A stretch of 64,000 nt of DNA from an uncultured Burkholderiales bacterium. Its GTDB lineage: Bacteria; Pseudomonadota; Gammaproteobacteria; Burkholderiales; Burkholderiaceae_E. The translations under genes and the position numbers were made by a program. The DNA is taken from the NCBI GenBank assembly GCA_902826305.1, contig CADEEH010000001.1:1-64000 (forward strand), written 5' to 3'. The notes beneath the pieces are model-generated. The model worked only from the letters and a program-made list of their open reading frames with translations, was not told the origin of the DNA and did not search any database. Every line of letters starts with the position of its first letter. Position 1 is the stretch's first letter. Positions 54,504 to 62,423 of this stretch are shown here, one piece after another.

Positions 54504-56276
54504 TCAGGCCGCCAGCGCGAGCGACGCCGCGCCGCAGCGTCGCGCCTGGTTGCGCCCGGCTCGTTTGCCTTCGTACATCGCGGCATCGGCCCGCTGCAGC
54601 AGTTCGACACCGTCGCGGCCATCGATCGGGGCCACACAAAAGCCGATGGTCAGGCCGATCCGGCACGGCTCGTTGCCGACGATCACCGGATCGGTGAACG
54701 CGTCGATCAGCTTCTGGCAGACCACACGCGCCTGATGCTCTTCCTTGAGTCCGTCGGCCAGCACGACGAACTCGTCGCCACCGAGTCGCGCGACCAGGTC
54801 GCGCTGGCGCAGGCACTGCTTGAGCCGGCGGGCGACTTCGATCAGCAGCTTGTCACCCACCGCGTGGCCGAGCCGGTCGTTGACCGCCTTGAATCCGTCG
54901 AGGTCGATCATCACCAGCGCGAGCATGTCGTCACGGCGCGCGCGGGTGATCGCCGCCGGCAGGGCCGCTTCCAGCCCCCGGCGATTGACCAGTCCGGTCA
55001 ATGCGTCGGTATGGGCCTGCGTCGACAGCGCGTGGACCTCGTCGGCCTGCTGCTTCGCATCGGCGCCGAGGCCTTGCACGTGGGCGCCGAGCACCCGCAG
55101 CCAGACCAGCGTGCCGCCCGTCGAGACCGCCAGCAGCAGGTCGCGCATCCAGCCGCTGCCGGGCAGCCATCCCTGCGCCAGGCCGATCGAGGCGAGCGTC
55201 ACGACGGCATGCAGCCCACCCCCCCACAGCAGATATCGGCCGACGGCTTCCCCATGCAACGCACGGCGAAGCGCCACCGCGATCACCAGAAACGGCACGA
55301 TCGGATCGAGCAGCCCGGCCATCACCTGCGCCTGCCGTTCGTTCAGCACACCAGGCAGGCCCAGCACGAGCGCGATACCCGCGGCGCCGGCCAGCACCAG
55401 CAACATCCGGTACAACCGCGGGCTGAGGGTCGAGGTGTGCAGCGTGCCGGAGACGAACACGCCCAGCACCATCGTCGCCAAGAGCGTCGACAGCGGCGCG
55501 ATCATCGCGGTCAGGCCCTGGCGATGGGACCACAGGAACTGATGGCCGAGCCCGCTGGCCTCCGCGAAGGCCGCGATCGCCGACAGCACCAGCAACGCAT
55601 ACAACGCGAACAGCCCGCTGCGAAGGCGCATCGCGTTCAGCAGGCTGTAGACGAGCAACGCGCAGGCCAGGCCGGTCATCACCCCGTTCAGCAGCAGCCG
55701 CCGGGACTCGCGTTGCTGGTACGCACCGGGCCGCGACAACGACAGCGGCACGATCATCGCGCCGTCGGTCCGCAGCCTGATCAGCAACCGGTGATCGCGT
55801 CCGGGCGGAAGCTCCAGTGCCACCGCGTGGGTGCGGGTCTGCATCGGCCGGGCCTGGAACGGCAGCTTGGCGCCCAGTCGGTGCCAGGCCAGCATCGACC
55901 CGTCGGCGCCGATGACGTAGACGTCGATCTCGCCGAAGGCGGGGTGGTCGAGGTCGAAGACCCACCGTCCGTCGCCGTCGACCGCGCGCAGCGGCAGCGT
56001 CAGCCAGACCGCGCCGCGCCGCACACCGAGGTTGGACTCGGGTGCGCGCGGCACCTTGAACTCCGCGAGCCGGGTCATCACCTCGCGCCAGTCGAGTTCC
56101 GCCTTCTCGTCGGGCAACAGGCGAACGGCGGGCCACAACATGACCTGGGGCAGCCGGTCGCGGAGCACGACGACGCCGGCATCGGCCACGTCCTGTTCCA
56201 GGCGTGACCAGGCCGGGGAGACGACGATCATCCCCACAAGCCAGGTCAGCAGGAACCGTGTGATCAGCCGAACCAT
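54504..56276 (-). CDS. 7TM-type diguanylate cyclase
   Basis: 590 residues. Signal-like N-terminus, an extracytoplasmic 7TMR-DISM domain (about 45-180), seven membrane helices (about 195-400), then a GGDEF domain. The active site GGDEF is intact at 499-503, and the inhibitory I-site RxxD (RQRD, 490-493) sits five residues ahead. It should make c-di-GMP from GTP in response to a periplasmic ligand. It is transcribed alone. Confidence 0.92.
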   Translation of the reverse strand: MVRLITRFLLTWLVGMIVVSPAWSRLEQDVADAGVVVLRDRLPQVMLWPAVRLLPDEKAELDWREVMTRLAEFKVPRAPESNLGVRRGAVWLTLPLRAVDGDGRWVFDLDHPAFGEIDVYVIGADGSMLAWHRLGAKLPFQARPMQTRTHAVALELPPGRDHRLLIRLRTDGAMIVPLSLSRPGAYQQRESRRLLLNGVMTGLACALLVYSLLNAMRLRSGLFALYALLVLSAIAAFAEASGLGHQFLWSHRQGLTAMIAPLSTLLATMVLGVFVSGTLHTSTLSPRLYRMLLVLAGAAGIALVLGLPGVLNERQAQVMAGLLDPIVPFLVIAVALRRALHGEAVGRYLLWGGGLHAVVTLASIGLAQGWLPGSGWMRDLLLAVSTGGTLVWLRVLGAHVQGLGADAKQQADEVHALSTQAHTDALTGLVNRRGLEAALPAAITRARRDDMLALVMIDLDGFKAVNDRLGHAVGDKLLIEVARRLKQCLRQRDLVARLGGDEFVVLADGLKEEHQARVVCQKLIDAFTDPVIVGNEPCRIGLTIGFCVAPIDGRDGVELLQRADAAMYEGKRAGRNQARRCGAASLALAA

Positions 56277-56550
56277 CGTCCTCGCCCGAACCGCATGCGC
56301 GCGCGGGCGGCGAATTCCGCCCCGCTTCGACCCTGCAGATATCGTCCGGGCCGGCGGTCCACTTGATCCTTCGAAGGCGGCCAGCGCCCTCAGCGCGACA
56401 CACGGTCGACCGGCGAGTGGCGCGCGGTCGGCGCGCGGCTCGTCGGCTGCCGGACCCGCGGCGGGCGGGAAGCCCTTGGCTTGCGATTCGTCGCCTCCCG
56501 GCGACCGTCGATCCGGCCTCGTCGGGGCTGCTGGCGCAGGAGACCCGCCT

Positions 56551-58200
56551 TCAGCCCGACCCGCGTTCGCGTTCCTGCAGCAGCCGCCACTGGACCTTGC
56601 CGGTGCCCGTCTTGGGCAACTGGTCGACGAACTCGACCAGCCGCGGCACCTTGTACGCGGCCATGTGCTCGCGCGACCAGGCGATGATGTCGTCGGGTGC
56701 GACCTTGCCCTGACGTCCGGACTTCAGCACGACGCAGGCCTTGACCGTCTCGCCCCGATGCGGATCGTCGACACCGATCACACACGCCTCCTGCACGTCG
56801 GGGTGGGCGTACAACATCGATTCGACCTCGGCCGGCCAGACCTTGAAGCCGGACGCGTTGATCATCCGCTTCAGGCGATCGACCAGGAAGAAGTAGCCCT
56901 CCTCGTCGACCTGCCCGAGATCCCCGGTGCGGAAGAAGCGCCGGCCGTCGATCTCCACGAAGGCCGCCGCGGTCGCCTTCGGGTCGTTCCAGTAGCCGCG
57001 GAAGAGCTGCGGCCCGAGTGAAACGATCTCGCCGACCTGGCCCGGGCCGAGGATCGCGCCGGTGTCCGGATCGCGGATGAAACTGTCGGTGTTGCTGATC
57101 GGCATGCCCAGACACTGTCGCTTCGGCTGCGCGGTCGGGTTGCTGTGTGTCGGCGCGGCGGTCTCGGTCAGTCCGTAGCCTTCGATGTAGTCCAGCCCGG
57201 TCAGATCCTTCAGCCGCCGGGCGACCGCCTCCGGCATCGCGGCACCGCCACCGCCGATGTGGTTCAGGCTCGCGATCCGCTTCGCATCGAGGTTTGGACT
57301 GCCGAGCAGGTCGATCACCATCGTCGGAATGTTGGTCCACGTGGTGACCGCTTCCCGCTCGATCAGTTGCAGTGCGGCCTCGCGATCCCAACGGGTCATG
57401 ATCACCATGCGCGCGCCGATGTGGATCGCGTTGTTCATCACCATCTGCATGCCGGTGATGTGGAAAAACGGCACGACCGCCAGCAACACGTCGGCCGCCG
57501 ACATCTTCTGCATCGCCGCCGCGGTCGCGATCACGGCCATCAGGCTGCGGTGGGTGTGCATGCAGCCCTTGGGCTTGCCGGTGGTGCCCGAGGTGTACGG
57601 CAGCGCGGCCAGGTCGTCCGGGCCGGCCTGCGGCGGACCCGCGCGCTCGCCGCCGGCGAGTGCCTCACCCCAGGTGGTCACCCCTGGACGGGCGGCGGGC
57701 TGCCTTGCGGTGCGCACCACATCCGGCACCGGCAGGTCGGTGCCGGCCGCCGCGTATTCCGAATAGGCCGCGGTGATCACCCGTTCGAGGTCACCCCCGG
57801 CCAGCAGCGGCGCGATCCGATCGAACAGTTCGCTGCCGACGAACGCGACCCGGGCCTGCGAGTCGCGGACCATGTGTGCGACCTCCTCGGTCAGGTTCAT
57901 CGGATTGACCGGCACCACCACCGCGTCGGCGCGCAGCGTCGCGTAGTACGCAATGACGAACTGCGGGCTGTTCTGCAGGTAGAGCGCCACCCGATCGCCG
58001 CGGCGCACGCCGCAGCGTGCCTGCAGATGGCCCGCCATCCGCTCGACCTCGTCGATCAGCCGCGCGTAGCTGATGCCGGTGCCGTAGTAGCGGATCGCCG
58101 TGCGCTGCGGGTAGCGCCGCGCGGAGACCGCCAGGCTGTCGAAGATGCTGGTCTCCGGCACCGGTACTTCGCGGATGTGGCCGGCCTTGGCTGCGCTCAT
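56551..58200 (-). CDS. Acyl/aryl-CoA ligase (AMP-dependent synthetase)
   Basis: 549 residues. AMP-binding P-loop YTSGTTGKPKG near 190, YGLTE near 350, TGDLG near 418, and the C-terminal Lys in PKTGTGKVQW. Members activate fatty or aromatic acids; the substrate is not fixed by sequence. ATG 58200 follows GAGAGAC. It lies 144 bp downstream of the thioesterase and may belong to that operon. Confidence 0.9.
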   Translation of the reverse strand: MSAAKAGHIREVPVPETSIFDSLAVSARRYPQRTAIRYYGTGISYARLIDEVERMAGHLQARCGVRRGDRVALYLQNSPQFVIAYYATLRADAVVVPVNPMNLTEEVAHMVRDSQARVAFVGSELFDRIAPLLAGGDLERVITAAYSEYAAAGTDLPVPDVVRTARQPAARPGVTTWGEALAGGERAGPPQAGPDDLAALPYTSGTTGKPKGCMHTHRSLMAVIATAAAMQKMSAADVLLAVVPFFHITGMQMVMNNAIHIGARMVIMTRWDREAALQLIEREAVTTWTNIPTMVIDLLGSPNLDAKRIASLNHIGGGGAAMPEAVARRLKDLTGLDYIEGYGLTETAAPTHSNPTAQPKRQCLGMPISNTDSFIRDPDTGAILGPGQVGEIVSLGPQLFRGYWNDPKATAAAFVEIDGRRFFRTGDLGQVDEEGYFFLVDRLKRMINASGFKVWPAEVESMLYAHPDVQEACVIGVDDPHRGETVKACVVLKSGRQGKVAPDDIIAWSREHMAAYKVPRLVEFVDQLPKTGTGKVQWRLLQERERGSG

Positions 58201-58344
58201 CGTGTCTCTCGCGGTGGGGTCTGGTCCTGCCGGCAATGTACAGAAGTCCGGGCGCCCGCGTCACGACATCGGGCGTCGATCGCAGCGCAGCACCGACGGT
58301 TTCCGAGCCTGGCGGGGCGCCGATCCGGCTCGCGACGGCTCACG

Positions 58345-58797
58345 TCACCCGATGATCGCCAGCACCGAGGTCGCCGTCGCGATCGTGGTCTGCGGATCGT
58401 GGCCGGCCGTCAGTTCCGCCCGCACGAAGGCCATCGTGCGGCCACGCCGCTGGATCTCCCCACGCGCGCGATACCGGCCTGGCGGCGCGGCGCGCAGGAA
58501 CGACGTGGTCATGTTGACGGTCGCGCAGCTCTGCGCCGCGCCCAGTGTCGCCAGCGTCGCGAACGCCATCGCGAAATCGAGCATGCCAGCAACCGCGCCG
58601 CCCTGCAGCACCCCCGTGCCCTGCACGAACTGCGCGGCCGGCTCGAAATCCAGCAGCACCACACCCCGGCCGTCGTCGACCTCGAGCAGTCGCATGCCGA
58701 GTGCCTGCGCCATCGGATTGGCGCCGACCGCGGTCGGCTCGCGATTGCCGGCCGCGAACGCGAGGATCGCCGCCCGGTCACCCAGCGGCAGGTTCAC
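58345..58797 (-). CDS. PaaI-like hotdog thioesterase
   Basis: 150 residues. Hotdog fold with GGAVAGMLDFAMAFA (Asp in the catalytic helix) and TTSFLRAAPPG. It would hydrolyse an acyl- or aryl-CoA, possibly one made by the nearby ligase. ATG overlaps the amidohydrolase stop (ATGA), so the two are coupled. Confidence 0.85.
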   Translation of the reverse strand: MNLPLGDRAAILAFAAGNREPTAVGANPMAQALGMRLLEVDDGRGVVLLDFEPAAQFVQGTGVLQGGAVAGMLDFAMAFATLATLGAAQSCATVNMTTSFLRAAPPGRYRARGEIQRRGRTMAFVRAELTAGHDPQTTIATATSVLAIIG

Positions 58798-59741
58798 GCG
58801 TCGCCCGTCCGGCGCCGGAAACGCGGGAACAGCGCCAGTGCGTTGCCACGTTCGATCGCCTCGCGCTGTGCGTCGCTCATCGCGTAGTCCTCGAACAGGC
58901 GCGCGAAGTGGGCCGAACGTTCCTTCGCCGCATACGGCCAGTCGCTGCCGAAGGTGATGTGTGTCGGGTCGGCGAACGCCAGCAGCGACGGCATCGCGAA
59001 CGGACTGCTGGTGAGCGCGGTGTCGAAGTAGTACCGGCGCAGCAGCGCCAGGCCTTCGGCCTGGTTGCCCGACGCCGCGCAGATCCGGGCGACCCGCTCG
59101 GCCGCATACGGCAGGAAGCCGCCGCCGTGTGACAGGATGATGCGCAGCCGCGGGAAACGCTCCAGCCAGCCCGAACGCGCCATGTGGATCGCCGCGCGGG
59201 TCGTGTCGAGCAGGAAGTCGGCGGCGAACGGCGGGATGTCACCCACCGGGGGCGCCGGCAGCGTCGACGGATGGACGAAGACCACCGCGGATCGCCGGTC
59301 GAGTTCGGCCATCAGCGGCTCGATCGTCGGATCGCCGAGATAGGTGCCACGGACGTTGGCGAGCAGCACGACGCCGTCGGCGCCGAGCACGTCGAACGCG
59401 TGCGCCGCCTCGACGAGTGACCCGTCGACATCGGGCAGCACCAGCGTCGCGAAGAAGCCGAATCGCCCCGGATGATCGGCGGCGACACCGGCGGCGAACT
59501 CGTTGACCCGGCGCGCCATCGTCCGCGCCTCGGCATCGTCACCCAGATGCACACCGGGCGTGGACACCGAGAACACACCGGCCTCGATGCGCAGCGAGTC
59601 GAGCAGGTCGATCGCCGCCGCCGCGCTCCAGCCGGGAATCGGCAGGCCGCCGGCGGTCTGCCCGCGTTCCCGCAGCCACTCGGCGTACATCGGCGGCACG
59701 ATGTGGTGATGGGTGTCGATCCTTCGCCGCTGTTCGTTCAT
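58794..59741 (-). CDS. Amidohydrolase family 2 (ACMSD-like) enzyme
   Basis: 315-residue metal-dependent TIM barrel of the ACMSD/decarboxylase branch. HxH at 11-13 (DTHHHIVPP), a His in VFVHPS, one in LSHGGGF and an Asp in GSDWP fit the metal centre. Relatives decarboxylate aromatic or semialdehyde substrates or hydrolyse lactones. Its exact reaction is open. It sits between a Bug receptor and a thioesterase. Confidence 0.85.
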   Translation of the reverse strand: MNEQRRRIDTHHHIVPPMYAEWLRERGQTAGGLPIPGWSAAAAIDLLDSLRIEAGVFSVSTPGVHLGDDAEARTMARRVNEFAAGVAADHPGRFGFFATLVLPDVDGSLVEAAHAFDVLGADGVVLLANVRGTYLGDPTIEPLMAELDRRSAVVFVHPSTLPAPPVGDIPPFAADFLLDTTRAAIHMARSGWLERFPRLRIILSHGGGFLPYAAERVARICAASGNQAEGLALLRRYYFDTALTSSPFAMPSLLAFADPTHITFGSDWPYAAKERSAHFARLFEDYAMSDAQREAIERGNALALFPRFRRRTGDA

Positions 59742-59775
59742 CGGCTCGACCTCCTCGTTGTCGCCAGACGGGGCC

Positions 59776-60738
59776 TCATTCCGGCTTCATCCCCGCCTGT
59801 TGCACGGCACTCGCCCAGCGTTTCTTCTCGCGGGCAAGGAACACACGAGCGTCACCGACACTGCCGCCGACCGGATAGTTCGCGGTGGCGGCCAGCTTGC
59901 GGACGACCTCGGGTGAAGCCAGCGCCGCGTTGACCGCCTCGTTGAGCTGGCGCACCCGCGCCGCCGGGGTGCCCTTCCTGGCGAACAGCATGAACCAGCC
60001 GGTGGCCTCCAGCCCCGGCACCGTGTCCCGGGCCAGCGGGAAGGCCTCCAGTCCGGGCAACGTCCGCGGCGACGTGACCGCGAGTGCCCTGACGCGGCCG
60101 GCCTTGACCATCGGCAACAGCGGGGCGATCCCGTCGACCGCCACCATCGCGTCGCCACCGATCACCGCCTGCAGCGACTGCGCGCTCGCCGTCATCGGCA
60201 CGATGTTGACGCTCGCACCGGCCGACTGCGCCAGCAGCTCGGCCACAAGGTGGGGGATCGATCCGCGCGACGGACTGGACAGCACCATGCTGCCCGGCCG
60301 CGTCCTGCCGATGGCGATCGCCTCGGTCAGCGTGTTCGGACCGCCGGCCGGATTGGCGACGAACATCATCGGCGTGTCGGCGACGACGACCACCGGCTCC
60401 ATGTCGACGTCGAGGTCGTACTTCGCCGCGCGGTAGGTCAGTGGCGTCACCGTGACCACCGCGGCCTGTGCGAGCAGCAGCGTGTCGGCGCTGGTCGAGG
60501 CCCTGGTCGCCATCACGGCCACGATGCCGCCGGCGCCGACCCGGTTGTCGACAACCGTCGGCTGGCCGAGCCGGACACGAAGCTCGTCGCCGATCAGGCG
60601 CGCGATGATGTCCGGCGCACTTCCCGGACCGGCCGGCACGATGATCGTCAGCGGCGATTGCGCCTGCAGCGCCGGCGCGATCGCCGCCAGCAGGACCGAA
60701 GCGAGCGCGCCGATCAGGCGACGCCGGATCGTCGGCAT
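59776..60738 (-). CDS. Bug-type (tripartite tricarboxylate transporter) solute receptor
   Basis: 320 residues; Sec signal about 27 long ending LQAQS, then a TctC/Bug fold (LTIIVPAGPGSAPDIIARL near 29-47). No TctA/TctB membrane genes are nearby, as is common for Bug proteins. ATG 60738 follows GAGGAGAC. Likely binds the carboxylate substrate of the amidohydrolase operon (inference). Confidence 0.9.
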   Translation of the reverse strand: MPTIRRRLIGALASVLLAAIAPALQAQSPLTIIVPAGPGSAPDIIARLIGDELRVRLGQPTVVDNRVGAGGIVAVMATRASTSADTLLLAQAAVVTVTPLTYRAAKYDLDVDMEPVVVVADTPMMFVANPAGGPNTLTEAIAIGRTRPGSMVLSSPSRGSIPHLVAELLAQSAGASVNIVPMTASAQSLQAVIGGDAMVAVDGIAPLLPMVKAGRVRALAVTSPRTLPGLEAFPLARDTVPGLEATGWFMLFARKGTPAARVRQLNEAVNAALASPEVVRKLAATANYPVGGSVGDARVFLAREKKRWASAVQQAGMKPE

Positions 60739-60916
60739 GGAGTCTCCTCGAATCGTTGTTGCATCACCTGGGATACACGAGACGGCCGCGCCCGATCGGC
60801 GGCTGCCGAGCGACCCGGTCCGCGCACAGCGGTGCTCAGCGTACCACTCGGCTGCTCGCCTCGCGCAAGCAACCCGGGGCGGCCGGCACGATGCCCTCCG
60901 ATCGTGCCAGTCTCTC

Positions 60917-60944
60917 GGATATTCGTTATCCTCGATGCACGAGG
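60917..60944. promoter_or_regulatory. Adjacent inverted repeats in a divergent region
   Basis: GGATA-N5-TATCC (60917-60931) abuts CCTCG-N5-CGAGG (60930-60944). They lie in the 293-bp gap between the Bug receptor and the carboxymuconolactone-decarboxylase-like gene. I see nothing else in that gap. Confidence 0.35.
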
Positions 60945-61031
60945 CGGCGGCATGTGCCCGGGCCGCGTGGCCCCACGGATCCGATCGGGCGCCCGTGCCG
61001 CCGGTCATCACCCACCCATGGAGGCCACCGG

Positions 61032-61409
61032 ATGAACCAGGAACTATTCGACAAGGGATTGAAGACACGCCGCGAGGTGCTCGGCTCCGAGTACGTCGAT
61101 GCGTCGATCAGGAACGCGGACGAATTCACGATGCCGCTGCAGCAGATGGTCACCCAGTACGCGTGGGGCGACGTCTGGAACCGCCCCGGCCTGGATCGGC
61201 GCACACGCAGCTTCCTGAACCTGGCGATGATCACCGCGCTGAATCGGCCGCACGAACTCAAGCTGCACGTGCGCGGCGCGATCAACAACGGGCTGAGCAA
61301 GGACGAGATCAAGGAGGTGTTCCTGCAGAGCGCGATCTACTGCGGTTTTCCGGCGGCGCTCGACAGCTTCAGGGTCGCCAGGGAAGTGTTCAACGAAATG
61401 GGGATCTGA
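61032..61409 (+). CDS. Carboxymuconolactone decarboxylase family protein (PcaC-like)
   Basis: 125 residues of the CMD family, close to PcaC in pattern (RTRSFLNLAMITALNRPHEL near 56-75, HVRGAINNG, FLQSAIYCGFPAALDSF near 97-113). PcaC decarboxylates 4-carboxymuconolactone, but no other pca protocatechuate genes adjoin, so the role may differ. ATG 61032 has GGAGG upstream. It overlaps the next gene by one base. Confidence 0.82.
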   Translation: MNQELFDKGLKTRREVLGSEYVDASIRNADEFTMPLQQMVTQYAWGDVWNRPGLDRRTRSFLNLAMITALNRPHELKLHVRGAINNGLSKDEIKEVFLQSAIYCGFPAALDSFRVAREVFNEMGI

Positions 61410-62308
61410 TGCAAACCATTGGCATCGTCGGCCTGGGCATGATGGGCCGGCCGATGGCCGAGCGGCTGCACCGCGCCGGCTATCCGCTGATCGTGCAGGA
61501 TGCGCGGCAGACGCTTGCCCAGGCGTTCGCCGCGACCCACGCGGGCGCCGTCGCCGCCGGGTCGTTCGAGGATTTCGATGCCTGCGAAGTCGTGATCACG
61601 ATGCTGCCCGATTCCGATGCGGTCGACGCGGTCGTGATCGGCAGCGAGGGGCAGCCGGGTCTCGTGGCGACGATGAAAACCGGCGCGCTGCTGATCGACA
61701 TGGGTTCCTCGCAGCCGGTGCGCACGCGGGCACTCGCGCGCACGATCGAGGCCGCCGGCAAGCGGTTCATCGACGCGCCGGTGTCCGGAGGTGTCAAGCG
61801 GGCGATCGACGGCACACTGGCGATCATGATCGGCGGCGACGTCGATCTGTTCGATGCACAACGCACGCTGTTCGGTCACCTGGGCACCACGATCATCCAC
61901 GTCGGCCCGGCGGGCGCGGGCCATGCGATGAAGGCGTTGAACAACTACGTGTCGGCCGCCGGACTGGTCGCGGCGGCCGAGGCGCTGCACGCCGGGCGCC
62001 GCTTCGGGCTCGACCCGGACCTGATGACCGACGTGTTCAACAGTTCCACCGGCCGCAACAACACGACCGAGAACAAGATCAAGCCGTTCATGTTGTCCGG
62101 TCGCTTCGACTCCGGATTCTCGGCCGCGCTGATGGCCAAGGATCTCGGCACCGCGGTGAGCCTCGGCGACTGGGTCGGCACGCCGATGGGCCTGGGCAAC
62201 AAGGTGTTGACGATGTGGCAGGCCGCATCCGATGCCCTCGGCCCGGGGGCGGATCACACCGAGATGTATCGCTGGCTGGCACCGGAGCGTGATCCGCGCC
62301 GATCGTGA
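61409..62308 (+). CDS. 3-hydroxyisobutyrate dehydrogenase-family oxidoreductase
   Basis: 299 residues; GLGMMGRPMAERL near 8-20, DAPVSGG near 121, catalytic Lys in GHAMKALNNYV. The family oxidises 3-hydroxyisobutyrate, tartronate semialdehyde and similar beta-hydroxy acids. Start overlaps the preceding stop (TGATG). It ends in the first copy of an 11-bp repeat. Confidence 0.87.
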   Translation: MQTIGIVGLGMMGRPMAERLHRAGYPLIVQDARQTLAQAFAATHAGAVAAGSFEDFDACEVVITMLPDSDAVDAVVIGSEGQPGLVATMKTGALLIDMGSSQPVRTRALARTIEAAGKRFIDAPVSGGVKRAIDGTLAIMIGGDVDLFDAQRTLFGHLGTTIIHVGPAGAGHAMKALNNYVSAAGLVAAAEALHAGRRFGLDPDLMTDVFNSSTGRNNTTENKIKPFMLSGRFDSGFSAALMAKDLGTAVSLGDWVGTPMGLGNKVLTMWQAASDALGPGADHTEMYRWLAPERDPRRS

Positions 62309-62344
62309 CGCGGAGGTGACGCGGAGGTGACGCGGAGGTGACGC
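62306..62344 (+). repeat. Three and a half tandem copies of an 11-bp unit
   Basis: TGACGCGGAGG repeated three times (62306-62338) then TGACGC. The first TGA is the stop codon of the upstream gene. 11 bp is about one helical turn, and each copy includes GGAGG, a Shine-Dalgarno-like core. Confidence 0.9.
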
Positions 62345-62423
62345 CGGCGCGCTGCCCGCGCCCGGCGGACGCGATCCGCGTTTGCCGGAACAGGCCGGTG
62401 ACACAATCTGGCAAAGTTCCGCC

